DNA from: Chloroflexota bacterium
Lineage (GTDB): Bacteria > Chloroflexota > Limnocylindria > Limnocylindrales > CSP1-4
Assembly (NCBI GenBank): GCA_947475545.1
Contig: CANJLL010000006.1
Coordinates: forward strand, 173,669 to 237,668
Length of the DNA stretch: 64,000 bases
Direction of reading: 5' to 3'
The first letter of the stretch is position 1, and each line of letters starts with the position of its first letter. Below the pieces are notes generated by a model. That model was not told the DNA's origin. It saw only the letters and a list, made by a program, of their open reading frames with translations, and made no database searches. This document shows positions 22,641 to 32,389 of the stretch, piece by piece. A program made the translations under genes and the position numbers.

Positions 22641-23324
22641 TCAGCGGCGGGGGCGCGCCACCGTCACGAACTGCGTGAAGCGCGTGTCCTCCAGGCGCCC
22701 GCGCAGGAGCGCGTTGGCGATCCGGAAGCGCATTGGGAGCCGCGGCGCCGGGTTGATGCCCTCCTGGCGGAGCACCTCGTAGCCAAGCCGCTCGTACATC
22801 GCCCGGATGCTGGTCTCCGTGAAGAAGCGCAGGTGCGTGCGATCCAGGATCCCCGACGCCTCGTACTCCCACGACTTGTGCGCGAGCAGCGCGTACAGGA
22901 CCGGCCAGAAGCGGATGTTGGGGATGGAGCTGACCACCACCCCGTCCGGCGCCATGCGACTGCGGATCCGGGCCAGCACGTCGTACGGGTCCACCAGGTG
23001 CTCCAGAACGTCGTTGAAGACCACGACGTCGAACAGGCCGGCCGGCAGCTCATCGATCAGCGCCGCCACGTCGCCGCACAGAACGTGGTCCAGGCGGCCG
23101 TCGGCCACCTTGGCGGCGTCGGCCTCCAGCTCGATCCCCCAGACCGCGCTGCCCAGCCGCTGGCGCACGTTGGCCCCGAACTGGCCCTGGCCGCAGCCCA
23201 CGTCCAGCACCGTGGCCGGGTGGGGCGGGAGGAACGCGAGGACCTCCTCGCGGGCGTTCTGGTAGTAGTTGTCCGGCTTGATGTCGGGCGGCTGGCCGGC
23301 GGGCGGCGTGGGTTCGGTGGACAT
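22641..23324 (-). CDS. Class I SAM-dependent methyltransferase
   Basis: ATVLDVGCGQGQFGANVRQRLG and FDVVVFNDVLEHLVDPYDVLARIRSRMAPDG. Confidence 0.85.
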   Translation of the reverse strand: MSTEPTPPAGQPPDIKPDNYYQNAREEVLAFLPPHPATVLDVGCGQGQFGANVRQRLGSAVWGIELEADAAKVADGRLDHVLCGDVAALIDELPAGLFDVVVFNDVLEHLVDPYDVLARIRSRMAPDGVVVSSIPNIRFWPVLYALLAHKSWEYEASGILDRTHLRFFTETSIRAMYERLGYEVLRQEGINPAPRLPMRFRIANALLRGRLEDTRFTQFVTVARPRR

Positions 23325-23349
23325 CGAATCGCTGGACCTCCCAGTCACG

Positions 23350-24096
23350 TCAGGACCGTCCGGCGACGGCGAGATCGGGAACGTAGCGCGCCAGGACGGC
23401 CTGGAAGCCGCCCGGGGCGGCCAACGGCTTGGTGCCCAGCCGGGCCGTGAGCCGTCGCGTGGCGAAGCGCTGGGCCTCCCCGCCGGCGACCGGCACGATC
23501 TCGGGCGAGACCCCCAGCAGCCCGTTGATGGCCGTCACGATCTCCCCCACCGGCACGGACACCCCGCTGGCCACGTTCACCACGTCGCGCGGACGCCCCG
23601 TCGCCAGCAGGTCGGAGATGACCGCCGCCATGTCGTCCACGCCTACCAGGTCACGCGCCGCGCCGGCCTGCACGGTCACCCGGCCGGCCAGGGCCTGGCG
23701 GACCAGCGCCGGGACCAGCTGGCGCTCGCTACCCGCGGGGCCCACCACGTTGGGCAGCCGCGCGATCAGGTAGCGGACGCCGGCCGAGCGGATCACCGCC
23801 TCGCACACAAGCTGGTGGCGGCCGTAGGCGGAGCGGGGCTCCAGCGGCTCATCCTCGCGCGCGGGACGGTCCCAGCGGCCGTAGATGGCGCCGCCGCCGG
23901 AGAAGTAGACGATCCGCAGGTCGTCGCGCCGGGCCTGCTCCAGCGCCTCGTACAGCAGGGCGCACTCGCGCTCGAACTCGGCCGGGCTGGTGGTCGACGA
24001 GTCGGAGACGCCGCTGGCGAAGGCGAGCGCGTCGGGGTGCCGATCGGCGTACGGAGCCAGGCTCCGCGCGATCAGGCCGTGTCCGATGATGCGCAC
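23350..24096 (-). CDS. NAD-dependent epimerase/dehydratase family protein
   Basis: IVYFSGGGAIYG, YGRHQLVCE (YxxxxxxE rather than YxxxK), DLVGVDDMAAVISDLL; GTG start VRIIGHG. Confidence 0.7.
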   Translation of the reverse strand: MRIIGHGLIARSLAPYADRHPDALAFASGVSDSSTTSPAEFERECALLYEALEQARRDDLRIVYFSGGGAIYGRWDRPAREDEPLEPRSAYGRHQLVCEAVIRSAGVRYLIARLPNVVGPAGSERQLVPALVRQALAGRVTVQAGAARDLVGVDDMAAVISDLLATGRPRDVVNVASGVSVPVGEIVTAINGLLGVSPEIVPVAGGEAQRFATRRLTARLGTKPLAAPGGFQAVLARYVPDLAVAGRS

Positions 24097-24220
24097 TCGC
24101 GGGTGGTCCTCCAGGCGCCGGCCGGCGACGGGGCCGGTGCGCCGCCGGCCGGCGGCGGCTGCGCGCATTCTAGGGCACGGCCCGGGGGCCACCGAACCGA
24201 ACGGGCCCACGGGGGCCGCG

Positions 24221-25312
24221 ATGCTACCTTTGGGGCATGCCTCTCTCGCCCAACCGGACGGCCTCGCCGCGCCCGTGACCAACCCGCGCGTCACGGTCGC
24301 CATGCCGACCTACAACCATGCCGCCTTCGTGGCCGACGCCATCGCCAGCGTCCTGGCCCAGACCCTGCCGGACTGGGAGCTGGTGGTCGTGGACGACGGC
24401 TCCACCGACGGGACGGCCCAGATCGCCCGCGGCTTCGCGGATCCCCGGATCACCGTCATCGACGGCGAGCACCGCGGCCTGGAGCGGCTGGGCGAGGCCT
24501 ACCAGGCCGTCCTGGACCATTCCACCGCCCCGCTGGTCGCCGTCCTGGAGGGCGACGACCGCTGGCCCCCCGACAAGCTGGCCCGCCAGGTGGCCGACTT
24601 CGATGACCCGGCGGTCGTGCTGTCGTACGGCGCCGGCTGGCTGATCGACGAGCTGGGCTGCCAGTACGGCCTGGTGGAGCCGTCCATCCCCGCGGACCTG
24701 CGGACCAACCGGCCCACGGGCGCCATCGTGCCGGCCCTGCTGGGCGGCAACCCCGTCCTGGCTCCCACCGTGGTGGTTCGGCGGTCAGCGCTGGAGGCCA
24801 TCGGCGGCTTCTGGCAGCCGGCCGGAGTCCCCTACCTCGACCACCCCACGTGGCTGCTGCTGGCCCTGCGCGGTGCGTTCGCGTACCAGGGCCAGCCGGT
24901 GGGCTCGTGGCGGCGCCACGCCGCGCAGTGGACCACCCGCACCGTCCAGGACGCGGACGCCAGCCCCGAATCGGCCTATCTCCCCGACGTGGTGGAGCGC
25001 TACCGCGCGCACGTGGACCCGGCCTTCATGGCGCCGGCCGCCGACCTGGGGGCGCGGCACGAGGCGCGGGCGCGGCTCAACCGCTGGCGGCTCACGCTGC
25101 TGGCCGGCGGCCCCGGGGACGTGGCGGCAGGCTACTGGGCGCTGGTGCGCTCCGGCAGCCCGCGGCTGATCGCGCTGGCGCTGCTGGGGGCGGCGATGTG
25201 GGTCGCGGGTTCGGACCTGGAGTGGCTCCAGCGGCGGCGCCACCGCGTCTCGTGGCCCTCGCGGCGGCATCGTCGCGCGCACGCCGCCGGCCGAACGGGG
25301 AGCCCGGCGTGA
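24221..25312 (+). CDS. Glycosyltransferase family 2
   Basis: RVTVAMPTYNHAAFVADAIASVLAQTLPDWELVVVDDGSTDGT; start could also be GTG 24275. Confidence 0.85.
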   Translation: MLPLGHASLAQPDGLAAPVTNPRVTVAMPTYNHAAFVADAIASVLAQTLPDWELVVVDDGSTDGTAQIARGFADPRITVIDGEHRGLERLGEAYQAVLDHSTAPLVAVLEGDDRWPPDKLARQVADFDDPAVVLSYGAGWLIDELGCQYGLVEPSIPADLRTNRPTGAIVPALLGGNPVLAPTVVVRRSALEAIGGFWQPAGVPYLDHPTWLLLALRGAFAYQGQPVGSWRRHAAQWTTRTVQDADASPESAYLPDVVERYRAHVDPAFMAPAADLGARHEARARLNRWRLTLLAGGPGDVAAGYWALVRSGSPRLIALALLGAAMWVAGSDLEWLQRRRHRVSWPSRRHRRAHAAGRTGSPA

Positions 25313-26121
25313 TCGACCCCACCAAGCCGGCCATCGAGGGCGCTTCGCCCATGGTCAGCCTCGTCATGCCCGTCTTCAACGGGATGCCGTGGATCCCCGA
25401 GGCCGTGGATTCGGTCGTCGGCCAGGCCGGCGTGCCGTGGGAGCTGATCGTCATGGACGGCGGCTCCACCGACGGCACCCGCGAGTGGCTGACCGCCAAC
25501 CCGCGGCCCGGCATGCGCGTGGTGATGGAGCCGGACAAGGGGCAGTCGGACGCCATCGCCAAGGGCCTCGCCCAGGCGCGGGGCAGCATCCTGGGCTGGC
25601 TCAACGCCGACGACGTAATGGAGCCCGGCGCGCTGGCCGCCGCGGCGACGGTCCTGGCGGCCCACCCGGAGGCCTCGATGGTCAGCGGGGTCTGCCTGAT
25701 CATCCAGGCGGACGGGGCCGTGACCGGCCGAATCGAACCCCCGCCGGACGGCTCGCGGGCTGGCCTCCTGCGCTGGCCGCGCAACCTGGCCCAGCCGGCC
25801 ACGCTGTTCACCGCCGCCGCGTTCCGGGCGAGCGGCGGCCTGGACCCGGCGCTCCACTACGCGATGGACGTGGACCTCTGGCTGAAGCTGGCCCGCAGCG
25901 GGCCGGCCATCCTGCTCCGCGACCAGGTGCTGGCCCGCTTCCGCGAGCACCAGGCGGCCAAGTCCAGCCGCGCCGCCACGGCCATGGTCCGCGAGGAGCT
26001 TCAGGTCCGCCTCCGCCACGGGCTGCCGCCCCTCAGCCGCGCCGCCCTGACGCTGGTCCGCTGGGCCTACCTCCGCCCGGCCAAACACTGGCTCCTGGCG
26101 CACGTCCCCCGGAGCCGCTGA
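25309..26121 (+). CDS. Glycosyltransferase family 2
   Basis: MVSLVMPVFNGMPWIPEAVDSVVGQ...VMDGGSTDGT...GWLNADDV; GTGA overlap. Confidence 0.87.
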   Translation: MIDPTKPAIEGASPMVSLVMPVFNGMPWIPEAVDSVVGQAGVPWELIVMDGGSTDGTREWLTANPRPGMRVVMEPDKGQSDAIAKGLAQARGSILGWLNADDVMEPGALAAAATVLAAHPEASMVSGVCLIIQADGAVTGRIEPPPDGSRAGLLRWPRNLAQPATLFTAAAFRASGGLDPALHYAMDVDLWLKLARSGPAILLRDQVLARFREHQAAKSSRAATAMVREELQVRLRHGLPPLSRAALTLVRWAYLRPAKHWLLAHVPRSR

Positions 26122-26164
26122 CCCGGCGAGCAGCCCGAGGGGTATGCGGTGCGCCGAGCTGGGA

Positions 26165-26992
26165 TTACCCGTCGCGGCCCCGACGCCGCCGGTCCGCCAG
26201 CACCAGGCGCACGAAGGCCAGGTTCGTCCGCGTGTAGCGGCGCAGCAGGCGGCGCGGCTCCGAGAGCAGCCGGAAGAGCCACTCCGTCCCGGTCCGCTGC
26301 ATCCAGCGCGGCGCGCGACGGCGGCGGCCGGCATGGAAGTCGAACGCGGCGCCCACGGCCAGCAGCGCGGCGGCGTCCAGGCGGGCCCGGTGATCGGCCG
26401 CCCACAGGTCCTGCTTGGGCGCGCCCAGGCCAATCCAGACGTAGTCCGGCCGGGCCGCGTTGATTCGGGCGACCATCTCGTCGTCCTCCTGGGTCGTCAG
26501 CGGCCGGAACGGCGGCGACTCCATCCCCACCACCAGCAGGCCGGGGAAGCGCGCCGTGAGGGCCGCGGCCAGCTCTTCCGGCACGCCGGGCGCGCCGCCG
26601 TACAGGTAGTGGTGCCGGCCCAGCGCAATCCCGGCACCGGCCAGCGCGGGCATGAAGTCGGGGCCGCAGACGCGCTCCACGACCAGCCCGGATCGGCGGC
26701 CCACCCAGACCAGGGGCATGCCGTCGGGCTCCACGATGCCCGCGGCCAGGGCCGCCTGGAGGCGCGGGTCGCCGTGCGCCTCCACCACAGAATGGGCAGT
26801 GGCGAAGTGGACCGATAGCCGCTCCCCGGTCTCCGGGGCCCGCAGCACGCGCTCCACGAAGGCTGCGAACGGCGCGGCGTTGATCTGCAGCTCGGCGAGT
26901 GGGAAGGACGGCCCCGCGGGCGGGACTGACGCGTTCCCGCGCGGCGCGGGCGCCGAAGCCTCCACGGGCGGCGCCGATGCCTGGTCAGCCAA
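26165..26992 (-). CDS. WecG/TagA/CpsF family glycosyltransferase
   Basis: DGMPLVWVGRR, YLYGGAPGV, DYVWIGLGAPKQDLW, VGAAFDFHAGRRRRAPRWMQRTGTEWLFRLLSEPRRL. Confidence 0.92.
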   Translation of the reverse strand: MADQASAPPVEASAPAPRGNASVPPAGPSFPLAELQINAAPFAAFVERVLRAPETGERLSVHFATAHSVVEAHGDPRLQAALAAGIVEPDGMPLVWVGRRSGLVVERVCGPDFMPALAGAGIALGRHHYLYGGAPGVPEELAAALTARFPGLLVVGMESPPFRPLTTQEDDEMVARINAARPDYVWIGLGAPKQDLWAADHRARLDAAALLAVGAAFDFHAGRRRRAPRWMQRTGTEWLFRLLSEPRRLLRRYTRTNLAFVRLVLADRRRRGRDG

Positions 26993-28265
26993 CTCGGGCC
27001 CTCCGCGCGATGGCCGCGCCGTACGCGTCCAGCAGCTGCGCCAGGTGGACCGGGCCGCGGAGGCGCTCCTCGTACAGCGTTCGGGCCCGCCGGCCTATCG
27101 CCCGCGCCTCGTCCGGGTGGCCAAGCACCCATTCGGCGGCGCCCGCCAGCGCCGCGGCATCCCCGGGCGGGACCAGGAGGCCCGTCACACCGTCCTCCAC
27201 GATGTCGGGCAGGGTGCCGATCCGGCTGGCGATGATGGGCGTCCCCGCAGCGAACGCCTCCAGCATGATCATGGGGAAGCCCTCGAACCAGATCGACGAC
27301 ATCACAAGCGCGGCCGCCGACCGAAGACGCTCGCGCATGGGGTCCGCCCAGAGCGGGCCCAGGTAGGCAAGGTGGCCTGCCGCGGCGGCGGCGCTCACCT
27401 GTGGCGCCATGGGACCGTCGCCGATGACGGTGAACCGGCCCGGCAGCCGCGCCGCCGCGTCCAGCAGCGTGGCGATCCCCTTCTCCTCGGCCAACCGGCC
27501 CACGTACAGGACGCCATCGCGCGCGTCGCCACCAGCGCCGGGGTCGGGCTCCAGGAAGTTGGGCACCACCTGCATCCGGCCCGCGGGCAGGCCGCCGCGC
27601 ACCATGAGATCGCGCTGGAACGCGGTGCCCACCAGGTAGCGATCGATCCCCCGCCGATACGTCCCCAGCGCCCGGTGCGCCGTCAGTGTGGCCACGGAGA
27701 CCGCCGACTGGGCCCGCGAGCCCCGGACACAGCCGTGGATCACGGCCGGCAGCGGGATCGGCATCCCGACGCAGTCCGTGCAGGCGTGGCCGTCGCGGTA
27801 GGCCGTGGCGACGGGGCACGCCATCCGGTAGTTGTGGAGCGACTGCACCACGGGGACGCCCAGCCGGATGGCCGGCGAGTAGACGGACGGCGAGGCCGCG
27901 GCGAACGTGTTGTGGACGTGCATGACCTGTGGGCGGAACGACGCCAGCTCCTCGCCCACCCGGCGCGCGGCCGCGCGGGACCAGACGGCCGACAGGGCCA
28001 GGCCCAGGTCGCCAAGGGCCGAACGCGATTCCTGGAGGTCGGCGTTGTCGAACAGGACTTGGCGGACTTCGATGCCGGCGGCCTCAAGCAGCGCGCGCTC
28101 GGCGGCCACTGCCTGGTCCTCGCCACCGGCCTGGCGGTAGCGAGTGTGGAGCTGGAGGACGCGCTTGACGGGCGACGCGGTGGTGGCGAGCGGCGCGGGG
28201 CCGACGCCCGAACCCGGCGCGGGGCCGACGACAGCCGCGGGCGAAACGGGCCCCACCCTACGCAT
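26985..28265 (-). CDS. Glycosyltransferase family 4
   Basis: RVLQLHTRYRQAGGEDQAVAAERALLEAAG and SSIWFEGFPMIMLEAFAAGTPIIASRIG; start approximate. Confidence 0.85.
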   Translation of the reverse strand: MRRVGPVSPAAVVGPAPGSGVGPAPLATTASPVKRVLQLHTRYRQAGGEDQAVAAERALLEAAGIEVRQVLFDNADLQESRSALGDLGLALSAVWSRAAARRVGEELASFRPQVMHVHNTFAAASPSVYSPAIRLGVPVVQSLHNYRMACPVATAYRDGHACTDCVGMPIPLPAVIHGCVRGSRAQSAVSVATLTAHRALGTYRRGIDRYLVGTAFQRDLMVRGGLPAGRMQVVPNFLEPDPGAGGDARDGVLYVGRLAEEKGIATLLDAAARLPGRFTVIGDGPMAPQVSAAAAAGHLAYLGPLWADPMRERLRSAAALVMSSIWFEGFPMIMLEAFAAGTPIIASRIGTLPDIVEDGVTGLLVPPGDAAALAGAAEWVLGHPDEARAIGRRARTLYEERLRGPVHLAQLLDAYGAAIARRARVG

Positions 28266-29694
28266 CCGAGCGGCGGCGGCTCTCGCGCATGACCACCAGC
28301 CCCAGGCCAACGACCACCCAGAACCAGATCCCGCCCTGCGGGCCTTCCAGGTACGGGTCGAACGAGGTGTCCACCATCATGGCCAGCCAGTACGCCAGGA
28401 CCCAACCCGCCGCCCCGGCCATCGCCCCGTCCCCGGCGCGACGGAACGCCAGCAGCGCGCGGAGCAGCCCCAGCGCGAAGGCGGCCTGCAGGAGCGCCCA
28501 GAGCACAAAGCCCGGCACGCCCATCCGTGCCAGCGTGGAGATGTGGCTGTTGTGCGGGGCACGCAGGGAGTGGTCGGCGTTGACCTGGAAGCCGTCGTCG
28601 TCGGCCAGGTTCACCCCAAAGCCCTTGCCCGTCCAGAAGTACGGGCCGCGGACCGTGTAGTCGAAGATCGCGGTCCACCAGGCGATCCGGAAGCTCTTGG
28701 TCCCCTCGAGGCCTCCGGCCCCGGACGAGCTGACGATGCTGTCGGTGTTCTGGATGAGCTGGCAGGCGTTCACGCCCCGGTCACCGGCCTGGGCGTTCCC
28801 CGCGTCGCCGTTGGGATCACAGCCCTGCAGGTCTCGGATGAGCGAGGGGGCCGGCAGCACGACCAGGAGGACGTAGCCGAGCAGCACCGGGATCCAGCTG
28901 CGCGTCCGCGCTCGGAGCAGGACCAGGATCCCCAGGCCCGCGGCCGAGGTGAGGAGCGCGCCGCGGCTGAGCGTCGCGGTGACGTACTGGGTCCAGGCGA
29001 GGGGAAGCGTCGCGAGCGCGCGGACGGCGAAGAGCCAGGGGCTGGTCCACGCCCCGGCGACCAGCACCAGCCAGGCCAGCGAGCCCGCCACATGGACGGC
29101 CATGTCGCCGTTCTTGAACCAGATCAGCGGCACGTCCGTCCCGGGGACGTCGGGGTCCAGGCCCGTGGTCAGTTGCCCAGTGAGATTCCAGGCGATGGGC
29201 AGCCACAGCGCGAAGACCGGGATCACCCAGCCGTAGGCACGCAGCGCCCTGCGAATCACCGCGCCGTCGACCAGGACGTAGACGATCAGCGCGAACAGCG
29301 CATAGCCCCACAGCACGGCGTCGCGGAGCGCATCCGCGCCGTACTGGCCCAGGTACGGGACCGTCCGGACCAGCCCCAGCGCCATGAAGGCGCCGAGCAG
29401 CCAGATGACGGGGGTGAGGGGCCGGCGCGCGCCGTGGCGCACGATGGCGACGCCCGCCGCCAGCAGGCCCAGCGCCAGCACCACCTCGCCCACGAAGACG
29501 GGGCTGCGGCCGATGTGCGCGAAGCCGCGGCCCATGAACATGTAGCCCAGGAGCAGGACGCCCAGCGCGCCCAGGAACACGCGCACGATGGGCAGGTCCA
29601 CCGGACGTCCAGGGGCCGTGGCCTCACTGGCCGTGGCCCGGCGCGCCGCCGCGGGACCCGGTGCCGGGAGTGCGCTGGGTTCGGGAGCGGTCAA
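28258..29694 (-). CDS. O-antigen ligase/polymerase-like membrane protein
   Basis: Multi-pass protein with RAPHNSHISTLARMGVPGFVLWALLQ, the conserved O-antigen ligase loop. Confidence 0.82.
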   Translation of the reverse strand: MTAPEPSALPAPGPAAARRATASEATAPGRPVDLPIVRVFLGALGVLLLGYMFMGRGFAHIGRSPVFVGEVVLALGLLAAGVAIVRHGARRPLTPVIWLLGAFMALGLVRTVPYLGQYGADALRDAVLWGYALFALIVYVLVDGAVIRRALRAYGWVIPVFALWLPIAWNLTGQLTTGLDPDVPGTDVPLIWFKNGDMAVHVAGSLAWLVLVAGAWTSPWLFAVRALATLPLAWTQYVTATLSRGALLTSAAGLGILVLLRARTRSWIPVLLGYVLLVVLPAPSLIRDLQGCDPNGDAGNAQAGDRGVNACQLIQNTDSIVSSSGAGGLEGTKSFRIAWWTAIFDYTVRGPYFWTGKGFGVNLADDDGFQVNADHSLRAPHNSHISTLARMGVPGFVLWALLQAAFALGLLRALLAFRRAGDGAMAGAAGWVLAYWLAMMVDTSFDPYLEGPQGGIWFWVVVGLGLVVMRESRRRSDA

Positions 29695-29827
29695 CAGGCG
29701 GCCCTCAAGCGTGGTGCGTCCCGCAAGCCGCCTGCGCGGTCGGGGCCGGGCCGGAGCGCGGTCCCGTAGGTCGCCGCACCAGCCGCTGGCAATCTACCCC
29801 ATCCGCCGGGGCCGGGCGCCTGGACCG

Positions 29828-30577
29828 CTACATCATCACCAGGCCGCCGTCCACCGCCAGGACCTGCCCGGTGATGTACGCGGCCTCGTCGGACGCCAGG
29901 AACGCCACCGCGTCGGCGATCTCCTCCGGGGTGCCAAAGCGGCCGAGGGGCGTCTGCTCGGTGATCTTCTGCTTCCACTGGTCGGCCAGGCCCACGGTCA
30001 GCTCCGTCAGCACGAAGCCCGGCGCCACGGCGTTGCAGGTGATGCCGCGCGAGGCCAGCTCGCGCGCCGTGGCCTTGGTGAGGCCGATGAGCCCCGCCTT
30101 GGCGCTGGAGTAGTTGGCCTGACCCATCTGCCCCGCCTGCCCCGAGACCGAGGTGATGTTGATGATCCGGCCGCGCTTGGCCTTGAGCATGGGGCGCGTG
30201 GCCGCCTTGATCGCGTAGAAGGCGCCCGACAGGTTGGTGTCGATGACGGCCCGCCAGGCGTCGATGGACATCCGCATGATCAGGTCGTCGCGGGTGATCC
30301 CCGCGTTGTTGACCAGGATGTCCACCTTGCCGAAGGCCTCGAGGGCGGCCTTGATCAGCGCGTCCGCGGCCTCGGGCTGGGCGGCGTCGCCCTGGACGGC
30401 GAGGGCGCGGCGACCCAGCGCCTGCACCTCGGCCACCACGACGTCGGCGGCGGCGGCGTTGCTCTGATAGGAGAAGCAGACGTCGGCGCCCTGGGCCGCC
30501 AGCCGCAGCACGATGGCGCGGCCAATCCCACGCGATCCGCCGGTCACCACGGCGCTCTTGCCGCTGAGTTCGATCAT
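29828..30577 (-). CDS. fabG: 3-oxoacyl-ACP reductase
   Basis: SDR: MIELSGKSAVVTGGSRGIGRAI, NNAGITRDDLIMRM, YSSAKAGLIGLTKATARELASRGI. Confidence 0.93.
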   Translation of the reverse strand: MIELSGKSAVVTGGSRGIGRAIVLRLAAQGADVCFSYQSNAAAADVVVAEVQALGRRALAVQGDAAQPEAADALIKAALEAFGKVDILVNNAGITRDDLIMRMSIDAWRAVIDTNLSGAFYAIKAATRPMLKAKRGRIINITSVSGQAGQMGQANYSSAKAGLIGLTKATARELASRGITCNAVAPGFVLTELTVGLADQWKQKITEQTPLGRFGTPEEIADAVAFLASDEAAYITGQVLAVDGGLVMM

Positions 30578-30602
30578 TGGGGCGCTCCTCCGTCTCGCTG
30601 CG

Positions 30603-31799
30603 CTAGGCCTGGGACGCGCCCGCCGGTGCGGGCGAGGGCTCATCGGGGATGACATCGTCGAGCGGGACACGCGGCTCGCCCGGGCGGCGCATGAGGTCGG
30701 CGAGCGCCGCCGGAATGGGGTCCACCGAGTCCCAGTCGACGGGCGCCCGGACGTGGACGTCGGCGGGGTTCACGGCCGCCTCGCCCGCCGGGCCGCGGGC
30801 AGGATCGGCCGTCCACTCCAGCGTGATGGCGCCGGAGGTGAAGCCGGCCCCAAAGGCCACCATGACGATCCGGTCGCCCTGCTTGATCCGCCCGGAGTTC
30901 ACGGCCTCGGCGAGCGCGATGGGCACCGACGCGGCCGACGTGTTCCCGTAGCGGTCCAGGTTGACGAACATCTTGTCCATCGGGAGGTCCAGGCCCTTGG
31001 CCACCGCCTCGATGATCCGGATGTTGGCCTGGTGCGGGATGAACAGGTCGATGTCGGAGGGCTGCAGGCCGGCCTTGCGGATGGACGCGAGCGCCGTGGA
31101 GGCAAGCGTGCGGGTGGCGAACCGGTAGGTCTCGCGGCCCTCCATCCGGATGAAGTGCTCGTTCCGCGCCACCGTCTCCCCCGACGACGGGCTCCGGGAT
31201 CCACCCGACGGCAGCCAGATCATGTACGCGCCCTGCGGCTCCGTGGTGAGCTCGATGCCGAGCGCACCGCCGAGCGCGTCCGAGGCCGAGACGACCACGG
31301 CGCCCGCGCCGTCGCCGAACAGGATGCAGGTGTTGCGGTCGGTGTAGTCGAGGAAGCGCGTGAGCAGCTCCGCGCCGATCACCAGCACGTTGCTGGCCAG
31401 CCCCGAGGTCACGTAGGCGTGCGCCGTGGCGTAGGCGTACACGAAGCCGGAGCACGCGGCTGCCACGTCCATGGCGGCGGCCCGGGTGTTCCCGATCGCC
31501 TCCTTGACCAGCGCCGCGGTGGACGGCATGGGGTAGTCCGGCGTGAGCGTGGCGACCAGGATCAGGTCGATGTCGTCGGGCGCCAGCCCCGCGGTGGCGA
31601 TGGCGCGCAGGCCCGCGACCGCGGCCATCGAGGCGGTGGTCTCGTGGGCGGCGGCAACGTGGCGCTCGCGCATGCCGGTGCGCGACACGATCCATTCGTC
31701 GGTGGTGTCGACCAGCTTCTCCAGATCCTTGTTGGTCAGGATCTGCTCCGGGGCGTAATGGCCCCAGCCGGTGATGTGGGCGGCGCGCGGAGCGCTCAC
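30603..31799 (-). CDS. fabH: 3-oxoacyl-ACP synthase III
   Basis: DEWIVSRTGMRERH, DVAAACSGFVYAYATA, IPHQANIRI, DRYGNTSAASVPIAL; extended C-terminus. Confidence 0.93.
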   Translation of the reverse strand: MSAPRAAHITGWGHYAPEQILTNKDLEKLVDTTDEWIVSRTGMRERHVAAAHETTASMAAVAGLRAIATAGLAPDDIDLILVATLTPDYPMPSTAALVKEAIGNTRAAAMDVAAACSGFVYAYATAHAYVTSGLASNVLVIGAELLTRFLDYTDRNTCILFGDGAGAVVVSASDALGGALGIELTTEPQGAYMIWLPSGGSRSPSSGETVARNEHFIRMEGRETYRFATRTLASTALASIRKAGLQPSDIDLFIPHQANIRIIEAVAKGLDLPMDKMFVNLDRYGNTSAASVPIALAEAVNSGRIKQGDRIVMVAFGAGFTSGAITLEWTADPARGPAGEAAVNPADVHVRAPVDWDSVDPIPAALADLMRRPGEPRVPLDDVIPDEPSPAPAGASQA

Positions 31800-32389
31800 A
31801 GGGGATCCACCTCGATCAGGGGCTGCCTGGCCTTGACCAGCTGGCCGTTCTCCGCGACCACCTTGACCACGCGGCCGGCGAGGTCGGACTTGATCTCGTT
31901 GAAGAGCTTCATGGCCTCGATCAGGCCGATGACCTGGCCAACAGCCACCTCGCCGCCGATCCGCACGTACGGGGCGGAGCCGGGGGCCGGGGCGCCGTAG
32001 TAGATCCCGGTCAGGGGCGCCTTGACCGACGGGCGAGCCGGGGCCGGGGCGGGCGTCGCGGCAGGGTTGGCAGCCTCCGCGGGGAGGGCCTGCGTGGGTG
32101 CCGGCGCCGGGCCGTAGAAGGCGGGCGAGCCGCCGGCCTGGGCCGTCGCGGCGGCGACCGCGATGGCTGTCGGCTTGCGCAGCACGAGGCCCGTCCCACC
32201 GGCCTCCACCTCGATCTCGGAGAGGTCGCTCTTCTCGAGGAGACCCGCCAGCTGATCGATCAGGGCCAGCAGCGACGCGTCCCCCGCCGAGACGGATGCG
32301 GGCGGGGGCGATGCCGGTTCGGTCGATGCCGCGGTCGGCGATGCCGTGCCCGAAGCGCCGTCCGGTAGCGACTGCTCCGCGTCGCTCAT
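31796..32389 (-). CDS. accB: Biotin carboxyl carrier protein of acetyl-CoA carboxylase
   Basis: BCCP N-terminal LIDQLAGLLEKSDLSEIEVE and biotinylation motif IEAMKLFNEI. Confidence 0.93.
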   Translation of the reverse strand: MSDAEQSLPDGASGTASPTAASTEPASPPPASVSAGDASLLALIDQLAGLLEKSDLSEIEVEAGGTGLVLRKPTAIAVAAATAQAGGSPAFYGPAPAPTQALPAEAANPAATPAPAPARPSVKAPLTGIYYGAPAPGSAPYVRIGGEVAVGQVIGLIEAMKLFNEIKSDLAGRVVKVVAENGQLVKARQPLIEVDPL

